A stretch of DNA of 64,000 bases from positions 34,902,745 through 34,966,744 of the forward strand of contig CM075102.1 of NCBI GenBank assembly GCA_037576195.1. Direction: 5' to 3'. Source of the stretch: Phytoseiulus persimilis (Eukaryota > Arthropoda > Arachnida > Mesostigmata > Phytoseiidae). Position 1 is the first letter of the stretch; the number at the start of each line of letters is the position of its first letter. A model generated the notes under the pieces. The model saw only the letters and a program-made list of their open reading frames with translations. It had not been told where the DNA came from and ran no database searches. Shown in pieces: positions 34,826 through 44,930 of the stretch. The position numbers were made by a program, and so were the translations under genes.

Positions 34826-35639
34826 CATGAAGTCGTCACCGTTTTCCGGTCCGGAAGGGACTAACGGCCACGACAGCCGCCATTGGAGAATTCTACTCCG
34901 ACAAAGAGCTCGACGTGGAGAGGGCTTCCGAATTCAGTTTCACGTCGGTAAATATCACGCGCACCGGGTACATAGAAGAGCAGAGAGGGCTTTTGTCGAG
35001 GGTCCACCGTAGACGAACCTCTAGCTTGTTTGAGCTCAGGGAGCTCGGCAACTCAACCGATGAGTCTGATGGAAGTCAAACGACGGAGTCATCGATGGGT
35101 GTTTGAGCTGGTCCCGATTGTTCTCTGACAACCCGTACGAGACGGTAATGGGGAAACAAACTGAGAGGTTGACGGGCGCTCGTTATAAAACTACGAGGAT
35201 TTGCCCGGGCACGACTCCTGGTGAACAGTTGGGAAGGCCTCCGATCTCGCTCGTTCCTCCGAAGGATGATGGCGCGCCGGAATTATTGAGTTGGTTTAAG
35301 CGAATGGAGAGTATTCGGGTTGCATCGCAACTTCCGTCAAGTAGGCACCTGAATCTGTGTATAATCTCAGCTTGATTGCGCTCGCCTCATACGTTCGGGC
35401 GCGTCAAAACGCTGCTGAGGATTCCTCGCCGAGTTGCTCTAGAATTCCAAGGCCGCATCGCCGAAGCGACGGCCCCGTATCGTTACATCCGCCACAAGTT
35501 TCCCAACGTAATGAAGGCAGTGGATCTGGCTCGAATTCAAGGGATTTCGATTGCCGCAGATCAGCAAGAGATTGAGGAGCCTGGTACTCATTCAAAATGG
35601 GCAGCACAACTCGAGGATTCCAGCGAAGATCGAGGATAG
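34826..35639 (+). CDS. Unrecognised gene, last three exons
   Basis: The first block, open from about 34826 to 35100, carries segments GEFYSDKELDVERASEFSF and LFELRELGNSTDESDGSQTT. The next exon, 35166-35340, ends at a gtaggc donor in phase 1 (segments PGEQLGRPPISLVPPKDDG and ELLSWFKRMESIRVAS). A 102-nt intron ends in gctctag, and the final exon 35443-35639 continues in phase (RIAEATAPYRYIRHKFPNVM, then DLARIQGISIAADQQEIEE) to a TAG. The first junction is the weakest: the donor gtttga with a 65-nt intron keeps phase. The C-terminal part is helix-rich. The family is not recognised. The upstream start was not found. Confidence 0.42.
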
Positions 35640-36688
35640 GTTGTCGGTTGGTGCAGAAACTCGATTCTTCTATCCTCCGCGAAGTTTATGTTCCAGTGGT
35701 TTCTCTACGCTGGTGAGCTCGACTGGAACGAAGAATGATGTTTCTCATGCCGTCCGTGGTGATTGTGGCTTTCTCAATCACGGAGTTCCTCCATGCGCTC
35801 CGACGTGCCTCGCGAAGGAGAGAGCGAGCGAGAAACACTCCAGGAGGAGGAACACTCGATTCTTGAATGAGAGTTTTTTCTCGAGAAATGCCGAGGAACT
35901 GTACAGGAGCATGCTGCGTGATTCCGTTCACAAGTACAAGACCACGTTCCAACGTTTCGAATGCTTGTTATGGGAATAGAACGACTGCGTGAGGAGATCG
36001 TGCGATACGGATCGGATCAGTGGGGCAATGGCCGAGGGGTCGGAGTACGTCGACGATGTCGGAAGAGATGCGACGCTGAAAGGAAAATAGAGAGGGAGGG
36101 ACTGCGGTGCGTGTTATTCCGCGGTCCTCCAGGACTGAGCACAACGTTTCATTTTTCATCTGGGCTTAGGGCGAGCCTGTTTACCGTTGCTCTTCTACAC
36201 CTACGTCAGCACATTGTGAACCCGTAGACTACTGCATCACCATGTGCTCAATTTGAAGCGGCTTTTTCGGAGTTTTGAAGCCCGTCAACAAGCCCTGAAT
36301 GGAAACTGACAGCTCGGTGACAAGGCTACTTCAGCTCTAGTCAGCGAAGCTTACGATAAGATCCTGTTGTTCGTCAGTGGGAAATTTCATTTCCGTTTGG
36401 TTTGCGGTTTCCGAGATGCCATACATCAAGTTCATCGACAAGAAGAACACGACTTTTGTAGACTCCTGAGCTCTGAATATCCACCAGCCGAATCCGAAAT
36501 TCTCTGAGCGCACAAATGCACAGAGTTAGCCGTTAGTTTGTATCCAGTTCCAATCAACTCTGTTCAGCAGAGGCTCCGGGCACCGATTGAAAGTTTGAGC
36601 GCAGGATGGTCCGATACTCATCTCGAGAGAGCGCTATACCCGAGTGTGCACGTGGATCGCACAAAGAACTGGGTTCGGTTCTTTTCAT

Positions 36689-36895
36689 TCAACTCCTCCG
36701 ACCCAAGCTGCTGTGATACTGGTTCTCGGAAGCCCATTCAGCCTTTTGGAAGGCTCCCGTCTGGTGACCTTCGAGTTTTCCCGATGCGAGACTGGCCAAA
36801 AACAGATGAAGCTCCGTCGAGTCCATGTATAAGACGTCGATGTTGGACTTTCGACCATGCGCGAGTAGTTTGGCGATGGCCCTCATGATCATCAT
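36689..36895 (-). CDS. Coding block with ATG, unrecognised
   Basis: The minus-strand frame starts at an ATG near 36895 and reads MRAIAKLLAHGRKSNIDVLY, then MDSTELHLFLASLASGKLE, a well-mixed helical sequence. A weak GTCACC donor follows at about 36772. A second minus frame just downstream (SEELNEKNRTQFFVRSTC) may be the next exon, but the phase was not reconciled. No family is recognised. Confidence 0.27.
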   Translation of the reverse strand: MMIMRAIAKLLAHGRKSNIDVLYMDSTELHLFLASLASGKLEGHQTGAFQKAEWASENQYHSSLGRRS

Positions 36896-37877
36896 CAGTC
36901 TCTATCTGTAATTCCACTGCAGCCTATTTTCGGTCCGCCAGTGTGCAGGGGAGCTGTCGGCTGTCAATTCGAGAACGCAGGAGGAATTTATGCAGGAGAG
37001 AGGAAACGAATGATTGAATCTCGCACTGAACGCTCCTGCTGTCGACATCACAAAGCTTAAGTGATCCGACTGGACTCCCCTAAAACCTTCCAGCGCTACC
37101 TCTGCGAAGCCCTGCGGTGACTTAGTCCCGGTTTCTCCTTCATCAGCGCCAGATAAATCATCCTCAGTACTTGACGTCCTCCAGCAAGGGGTATTCGGAG
37201 AGTCATTCGCTCCGGAGATTCATCTTCGTTATCCGCACGCGATATTTCGGCAGGAACGCTGGTTCCTGGAATCCTGTTCATCAGTCGCAGGTCGATTTCC
37301 TGATCATCGACCACTCCCTCTCGGGGAGGCGGTACGAATCACCTGGAGGAAAAGTTTGCTTGTTGACGTATCGGGCAGCAAAGTAGAGTTTTCTGCCGGG
37401 TGAGCCGCAGACGACAAACGACAGAACCTTCCATGCGACGAACCGGCCCCACAATCGTCCTGTTCATCGTCAGAAAGGCAAATATATCCCGGAAACTGAT
37501 GACATAGCACCGTTCCTCCGGCCCCTGGAACCTTCCTCCCCCAACCCATTTCCTTGTTACAGGAGTTGCGCTCCCGAACTGGGAGTTCTGCTCGCTGAAC
37601 TGAGAGAGATTGCCGAGTCGCATGTGGACGCCAGCGACCTTGGCAGGCCTCCCTGTGAACTCTCTTGCTCTGTTGGGTTCGGTGCGGTTAGAGGTCATGA
37701 GACAAGTTGGGCGTTTGCGAGAGGTCTGAAGAGGCCGCGCACATTACGAGCTCTTTCCCAGTTGTGCGAATTGGATTACTATATCACTCGGTTTCTCTGC
37801 ATCTCTCCTGTTGGTAATTTTTCCTTCAATGTTTCCGCTGCCCTCCGGCGGGAGAGTCGAAGTCGAAGTCGACTCAT

Positions 37878-37892
37878 GGGGGGGGGGGGGGG
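37878..37892. repeat. 15-base G run
   Basis: Mononucleotide tract. Similar runs lie at 45558-45571 (14 G), 23895-23906 (12 C) and 6250-6260 (11 C). These are likely length-variable and prone to assembly error. Confidence 0.9.
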
Positions 37893-38286
37893 AGGAAACA
37901 GGGCGAGGGCTTGCGCGGCGAACAGCGAGCGGGCAAGCACGTTGAGGCATCGCGAGTACCCAGGACGTCATGAGCGATCAATAATGTTCGACGATTTTTC
38001 GTCGTTGTTATCGGTGGTTTCCTCGCCGCCAGACGTAACTCAACCCTCATCCGGTTCGGGGACTGCTCGCAATATGATGAGTTCATCAGCAACAATAGTA
38101 ACGACCTTGTTGCAGCAGGTTGATCGAGACGTCACCCGAGCGGATGATGAATGCATACACGGCCGAGTGGCTCCACTGACTCGTGATGGCTCCCCAGGAA
38201 GCCGGATGAATTAGCCGTCGGATCGACCAACCGGACTGTCACCAGTTTTGACGCTCGTTCTGATCAAAGGACACGAGACGAGAGAG

Positions 38287-38670
38287 AAGTCAACCACGGA
38301 GGAACGAGACTGATTTCGGTCAGCAAGAGTGAAGTCAACAGTTCCGGGTGGGAAACAGCAGAGCTAGGTGGTGCCTTTTACGACCAGTCTCAAAAATTGA
38401 TCGCGTTGCAAGTCATGAACCTCGCGGTCCACCGAGGTGTAAAGGTCAGGGCGTTAGTGAGTGTTTGGCTGTGGCCAAAGTTAAGGCACGAACCAAGTGG
38501 AGTCGGGCCCGCGAGGATGTTCTGTGGACTCGGCGGGAGCAGCCAGCCCGGAGGAACAGCTCGGAATTTTGAATCAACATTGTTACTGGGGAAGAGTTCG
38601 CAAACCCGGTATCGAGACAGGGTCCAGCAGTAAGACCAGCCTCGGGGTGATGATCGTTACTCGATGTTGA
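38287..38670 (+). CDS. Last two exons of an unrecognised gene
   Basis: The plus-strand frame, open from about 38287 to 38456, carries segments GGTRLISVSKSEVNSSGWE and KLIALQVMNLAVHRGVKVRA. It ends at a strong gtgagt donor in phase 0. A 46-nt intron (38457-38502) ends in gtggag, and the last exon 38503-38670 is open for 56 codons to a TGA (PEEQLGILNQHCYWGRVRK, GSSSKTSLGVMIVTRC). A further frame at 38664-38823, ending in a gtgagg donor, belongs to another reading. One Asn-Ser-Ser sequon is present, but no signal peptide could be tied to it. The family is not recognised; the 5' exons may include the ATG-led frame at 37984. Confidence 0.42.
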
Positions 38671-39538
38671 AATCAGACGAAGAATCACCAGGGTCGGATT
38701 CGCCTTCCATGGTTCGGCTGTGGGGAGTGCTTCGCTCCATTTCGGGTCGGCCTGGATCCACCGCGGCTGGATCGAGTCTGTCGATTGTCCTGAACAATGT
38801 CACAATGTCAGTGAGGGTCGTCCGAGACGGGAGGGCTGCTGGTTTTTGCTTCGAATTGCAGAGAGGATAATTTAGGGTCTGTCATTGAATTCAGGAGCTG
38901 ACGAGTGACGCCAGTGTTTCGACCATGAGCCAGGGAGCGCAGCAAACGACAAAAGCACGACAGCGCTTTCGATCTTGATGGCGCGTCGGTTCGGGCTTCA
39001 GCATTGTAGAGAATCGATGTAACGACATCATCAACCGGTAGCCCAGGTCAGTGATAGCCCGCGAAGGTCACAGCTGATGGAATTGAATATTCCAGAGCGT
39101 TCCGGCGCGAATGAATTATTCGCTTATTCGGTTTTTTCACCATAAGCCTCAAATGATCTGTGTGCATTCTTCGGTGAGATAATTGTCCCCATTCCCGAAC
39201 CCATCACACACCCAACGTTTCTGATTCTTGACGCCTCGCGACTGGAAACGGCAATGAACACAAGTTTTTTTTTTTCAAGAGATATGCTGCTCGAACGCAT
39301 CTCGCTCTTCCGTGCAGAGTTTATTGCTCAATAAAGATCGGATTCCTGTCGTGTACGTGGATGGCTGCTGCTGACCGTGTTCCTCGACTTGCCAGATAGA
39401 GGAGAGCCTACGCGCGGCTCCGAGGACTGCTGTCTTTGCTCAGTTTGTTGATCGGACGCTGGGTGAGCTTCGTCTGTGCTTCAGTGCAGACTCGTATTGG
39501 AAATTCCACAGCGGTACGCACTATATTGTGCGAGGAGA

Positions 39539-40498
39539 TTACTCGCTTGGAGCCCACTCTTTTCGCGCACCCTGTTTGAGCGACTCCTTGAACACTTCGC
39601 CCGCAAAGGACATACAGTCACTTGTCTTGACAGAGCACTCGACGATGTCGTTCGCGTAATATGTCGGAGCTTCTCACCTCTTCGTGTGGCTTCGGTGCAA
39701 TCAGCTCATCGTCACCAGAGGACGGACAAACCGAGTTGACAAAAGAACGGATCAATGCCTCCGACAAGGCTGGATCGGACTCCAGTCTTCAGTGCAATCT
39801 CGAGGAATCTCAGCATCCTCACCCGTATCAGCTTTGTCCTGGCAGCGATAGGCGACCATGTTATTCCACTCAACCGGCCGATCGGTCCGCAGCAAGCTGG
39901 TGAGCCGAGCTTGCACACAGTAAAACTGGATCTCGACTTCGACGAACTTTGGCCTCGCGCGAATACCCCTGCTCCGACCTATCGAAAGCTGATTGGAGTC
40001 ACTAAAGTACGCTCAAAGAGGAATCATCTAGGCTGGAAAACTCAACCATGTGACTCGCAAGGAGCGTTGGTAATTCATGCGTCGAGTGACGTGTCAAGTG
40101 AGGAGTTTCTCTGGTACCTGGTTACAGGGAGGGGGGGGGTGGAGACGATCACTGGAGATCCACTCTTGCCTCCAGCTGCAGCGATGCCGGTAGCGACCTC
40201 AGAGACGTTAAATCGCTTGGGAACGACCGAGTCGGGACGTAGCGTGTTTCAGCTGTTGGTTTAAACGATGTGATGGTCCTGTCGTTGAGTTGAATAGCCT
40301 AGAGGAAACACCCCCGCCGAGCCGTCTGTCGGTGGTTGGTTGCATGGATGGGTGGCTCGTCGTTAGTTTGGATAGCGGACTCGGTTTCCTCTTCCTGCCA
40401 ACAAAAGTTCCCTTCCCCTTGCCAAGGAATAAAAGACTCCAGTGAGCTCGATGCCGCGGAGTCAATGAGAGACCCGGTCCGAGTTGGCTGCCGATGGG
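39539..40498 (-). CDS. 3' end of an unrecognised gene; four exons joined in phase
   Basis: Minus-strand exons 40215-40118, 39968-39823, 39769-39678 and 39625-39539 join in phases 2, 1 and 0, with gtacca, gtgagg and gtgaga donors, and end at a TAA. Two introns are 53 and 52 nt, one is 149 nt. The joined sequence carries PKFVEVEIQFYCVQARLTSL, RTDRPVEWNNMVAYRCQDK, SEALIRSFVNSVCPSSGDDE and EVFKESLKQGARKEWAPSE. The 5' edge at 40215 is uncertain. A further upstream block, about 40498-40275, is open and protein-like (SLIDSAASSSLESFIPWQ, GNFCWQEEETESAIQTND), but its junction was not settled. The sequence looks like a folded intracellular protein; no family is recognised. The consistent phases and similar intron lengths make chance unlikely. 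Confidence 0.55.
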
Positions 40499-40919
40499 CT
40501 TATTTTTCCACCCGACCGAAAAGGGCTATTTTTGCCTGAAAGATGGAGAACGCCAAAAAAAAATTCTTCTGCAGAAAATCCATTCAGACGACGGACAGAG
40601 AGAGAGAGGGGTTGCGCGCGGAATCACGGAAGCTGCCCAATGCTCCGCAAGCGGAAGCCAGATTCGATTGGGAACAGCATCTCTTGGCGAGGAAAAAGTT
40701 GGGGGCATAAGGGTGTTTTCACGCTTGAGTGGCAACAGACGTGCCTGCCGCTGACTCGCGTCGCTCGTACAAGTGGAGTGGAGAGAGTAGAAACTGGAGC
40801 GAACGATTTGCAGCATCTGTTCCGTAGCAATTGTCTCTATGACCTTTGTTAGCCCAAATGATCCCAACAGGCATCTCGAACTCTTTTCTCCACGGAATGC
40901 ACGGCTCCTTCCCATAACG

Positions 40920-43820
40920 AAAGTTTGTTCCGAACATTTCGATTACACCGGAGAGGATCTCTTTTGGTTGTTCCTCTCCATACGGAACCCACTCAGGACG
41001 ATGGCGTGCGAAAAGTCAAGCATCAGACACTTACGGCGTCGGTAGCGAAAGAGAAATGTGATAAACAGCGTTTTCCGAGGACTGGAGAGTCCCTTTCGAT
41101 CGATCTCAGCCCCGAAGAATGCGACTGTCCCAAAACAGGAGGCGAACGTAGAGACAATCGAAGCGCTCACGGCTTGCATTATGTGAGAGCAATGAAGCAT
41201 GAAATCGGAAACCTTGGTCGATTACGGATAGATCGACTCATCGCCAACATAGTTTGTGGGTGTTTCTGCCTTGATGATGCGGAGGCGGCTCTGATCGGGC
41301 TCCGTATTAGTGTAATTGTTCCGCTCGAAAGGAAGTGATTAGGCATGAATACAGGTGATAAGGGCGAAGAAAGCTGCACGATCGGTACGGGTGGACCAGG
41401 ACTAGACCACGACTCGAATCGATCGCATGGATTACCGTCCAACGCGTTCTCTACCTGGAGTTTCGAGAGATACGGCCGAAGGTTAGACATATATCGACGT
41501 GAGCGGATCTCCAATATTCGCAAGTGTACCGTGTAGAGTCCGCGATCTTAGGAATCGGAGCAGTAGACTCGAATCGATAACTTCTTCGTTTGAAAACAGC
41601 AAAGAGGGGCGGGAGTGGTGGCGGGAATGCGGCGCATAGTGGGCTTTGCATTGACGCAGAGAGGATTGATGCGTTTGGGTTGTATCAAAAAAGCCGGAAG
41701 CCTATCTCGAGCCGACATTGGATGACCTGGAGAGGATCGGTCAACGGAGCACGACCCAAATAGAAATCTTGTGCTAGCTCATCGTCTTTTCTGGGACGGT
41801 GTTCTCCCGGCTGTGATCTTTGAGGCGAACGAGGAGCCCGAAGACTGAAAGGAGCAAAGTCGATTCAGCGAGGTGGATGTCACAGCGCTTCCCGATGCAT
41901 CGTAGATCTTCGACCGTCGGAGGGAACTAACGGGTGACGCTCATACCTTCCCTGGGTGGTAGATGAGGTTTACGTCCTCTGCTCCCCGAGGTCCCCGATG
42001 TTCCCGAAAAAAAAAAACAGCTCGGACTTCTCGGCTCACAGCCTGAGGATCATGCGTTTCGGATCTCTAGCTCGAGGATCAAAGGACTTCAGCTCAGTTC
42101 GAGAACACAGCTCACCGAGGCCGAATTCCTTTCATTCTACTTGGAGTCCTCGGAGCAACATCGTAGGCCTCCTGCGGCGGACTCCATGCCGAGGGGCTGA
42201 ACGTGATTGAATACTTTCAACTCTAGACTCAGGTCTTTTAGGTTTCGTCGTTCTACCTTCCTTCTTGGCACTCTATTATCGTGGAGAGACGGCATCACTT
42301 GAATGCCTCGATTCACAGGTTCGACCCCCTCCACAGGAATGAACCAGCCATCACAAAAATCTCGAGGGCAACATTCGATTCGGAATTCGGAAGATATCGG
42401 CACCAAGTTGTGAGAGATGTTGTCGAGATCATCGACGAGAAAGTTTGGGTGTGCTAAGAATCGAAGGGATGACATTCATCAGGACAAACATACTGTGCAT
42501 GTGTACAACGAAAAATTGTCTCAGCAGCGTCACAACCTCTGTTCCTCATTTGAACCGTTTCTACCCAGTTTCCTCTGACGCATAAGCGGAACACATCCAT
42601 CTAGCTTTTTTCTTCTCGATTCGATTCGTCCTTGATAAATCCAAGACAACTGATGCAGAAGGCTTCGGTCCATCTTGAGCACTCTATACTTGATGTTACT
42701 GATCCGTGTCGTTGGTGTACGAGTGAAGTTCTCTACGAGTGTACTGGAAGAGGCTCGTGTTGACAGCTTGATCATGGGGGGATCAACATTCTGGAGTAAA
42801 ATACTCCCCTGTACGCAGGCAGCAGGGGCTTCCCTGTGACTCATACTCCCCGCCCGGGAAGGTTGAAGTGATGCTTCATTTCTATTTCTTCTTTCACAAT
42901 AGCTTTCGGTTTCTTGTTCTCACTCTTCCCTTTGTTTTGCTTTCTGCCCTGAGTGTCACACGCTTTCATGAACGGGGAAAATCGTGTTAGCGATGTTGTT
43001 CGTTCCGTGCCTCAGAGCAAAAATAATTAGTTGACTGTGGGCTTATCCAGGCCCTGATGGTAGGGAGGAACGATGGAGAGCGACTACAGACGGAATCGGC
43101 ACCCGCGGGAACTACCATGAATGCGCCAACGGACCTTCGTAACGCGCAGCGGGGTGGGGCAACGTGTGAATCGCGAATGACTTCAGGAGGTCGGAAAGCG
43201 AGCGCGAAATGAATCTCTGAATCGTGCCCACAATACGTGATTCGATCCAAAGCCATGGACAGCTCAGAGAGCTTGGAAGGCGGTTCGATTGACATCGATC
43301 GGGACGGAGTGACATTCCCGATCCGATCATCAAGAACAGCTTCATTGCCGTTGGGCGAAAAACATTTGGGGCGGACGGAAATTACCGTTGCTCTATCGAT
43401 CTGGGGGGTACCGAGCAGTTTCGAGTCGGTTTGCGGTACGCTGTGTGAGATTGCGACTTGACGGATGGGATACGGAAATTCGGGCTGGAATGGTGGTCTT
43501 CTTCCTGAGCGAAACATACGGGACTCGATGGATGAGATCTTCTATTCATCTGAAGGAGGGGCTGCTGTTTGTCGCCCGCTGTTCCGTACTCCGAAGAGGA
43601 TGGCGGGTCATTCACATGGATGCATGCGGAACAAGCTCGTGTTTTATTCAACAGATTCCGTGTTATTCTGCAATACAACATGAACTGCCTCCGAACCTAA
43701 TAAGCGACGGCCAGCAAAAACCACGAATGCAAACAAGGAGCCAAATTCTCCTGGATGGAGGCGTGACTTTCTCGCCTCGGGATCCGCATCCGTCAACTGG
43801 ACTCGACGGCGCCGTTTTCC
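40920..43820. other. No supported gene
   Basis: Overlapping frames of up to about 194 codons lie on both strands (for example 43388-43972 plus and 43517-42987 minus), with no splice chain or family match. Real exons may be hidden here. Confidence 0.2.
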
Positions 43821-44279
43821 ATGGTGGCCCAAGGCGAAAACGCTCGACAAAAGCAGGATCTTCTAGAAACTGGGGCGAGCGAGCTTTCGGTCGTTTTCCT
43901 TGCTTCCTTCCAAGATGGCTGGCTGAGTTCGTTGCTTTCTCCTCAAACCGGCGAGTGCGTTTTCTCCTTTGAGAGGAACAAGCAACAATTTCCTTGTTCG
44001 CGGTCCTTTGACACAATTGGATCAAACCAGCCAGCCGGTTCTACCCTGGTCCCGGCAGATTTTCTCCGCTGTCAACCGAGCCGCACGAAGTTCGGGAAGT
44101 TCCTTGCCATGCTCGGCCGAAACGCGATGAAATGTCTGAACGAGCGGAATGCAAACCTCACTTCGAGCATTTGGGCAAAGTCTGGAATGAAAGCCGCTCG
44201 AACGTTTCCTCGCCACAACTTCAGAGTTAGCAGCGGCAACGGTATATTCCTGACTGGTATAGATGAGCCTTCGCGATGA
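43821..44279 (+). CDS. Single open frame of 152 codons, unrecognised
   Basis: The plus-strand frame starts at an ATG in fair context (ttttccATGG) and runs without a break to a TGA. Segments GASELSVVFLASFQDGWLSS and LRCQPSRTKFGKFLAMLGRN are well mixed. No splice site is required, but overlapping minus-strand frames of similar length make it doubtful. It has no recognised domain. Confidence 0.25.
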   Translation: MVAQGENARQKQDLLETGASELSVVFLASFQDGWLSSLLSPQTGECVFSFERNKQQFPCSRSFDTIGSNQPAGSTLVPADFLRCQPSRTKFGKFLAMLGRNAMKCLNERNANLTSSIWAKSGMKAARTFPRHNFRVSSGNGIFLTGIDEPSR

Positions 44280-44873
44280 ATTCAGCAATGGTTCCCGGGC
44301 GGCCATCGGGGGAGAGCTGCTTTCCGGAACAAGGTCGAGGAACAGCGACGACTGACAATGGAATTTCGATGACAGCTCATTGGAATTGTTACGCGTCGTG
44401 TTTCGTTTCCCACTGATTCGCTTGTCCCGAACGTGACTCGCTAGGCTTTTTTGTGACCTGCATCTGAAAAGTTGCGCGAAAAGCCGTATGCGAAAGACTG
44501 TTGGGAATAATTATTTTCTTGATGTTTCCTCTCCTCGCTCGGAGAGGGAAAGTAATGATCAGCATTCGCAGAAATATCCCTCCTGCGTGTGCCACTCGAG
44601 TTCGGCAAGTTTTGGACCAGCTGAAAATCCATTGACGTCGTCTCGGGGACGACCGTTAAGCACCCAACGACGCTCCGCAGCTAGGTTTCTCCCTGTAGAG
44701 GGCCTCGTGCACCGCGAGTTTCACAACAAAAAAGACGGCTGGCTCTACTGATGCCGTCCCGACGCTCGGATCTAGCCGCGGGCCATTGAGTGAGCCCGCG
44801 TCACTGAGCGACATCTTCCGTCCTATCCCACTTACCCAAATCCAGATTACTTTCTCACCGCAAAGTTCTCACG

Positions 44874-44930
44874 CTCTAGAGCAGGGGTGGCAAAGTGCGG
44901 CCCGCGAGTGGAACACTGTGTTCGAGCAGG
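44874..44930 (+). mobile_element. Solo hAT-type transposon terminus
   Basis: CAGGGGTGGCAAAGTGCGGC followed by CCGCG, starting at 44882, is the typical terminal sequence of Charlie-like hAT elements (known from many animals). The eight bases before it, CTCTAGAG (44874-44881), fit the usual hAT target-site preference. No matching right terminus or second CTCTAGAG was found downstream, so the copy is truncated. Confidence 0.5.

Noticed and set aside
38287..38670. TGF-beta family propeptide
   Set aside because: The segment with SSGWE and NLAVHRGVKV only faintly recalls the GW-D and NxG pattern. No cysteine-knot domain or furin site follows.
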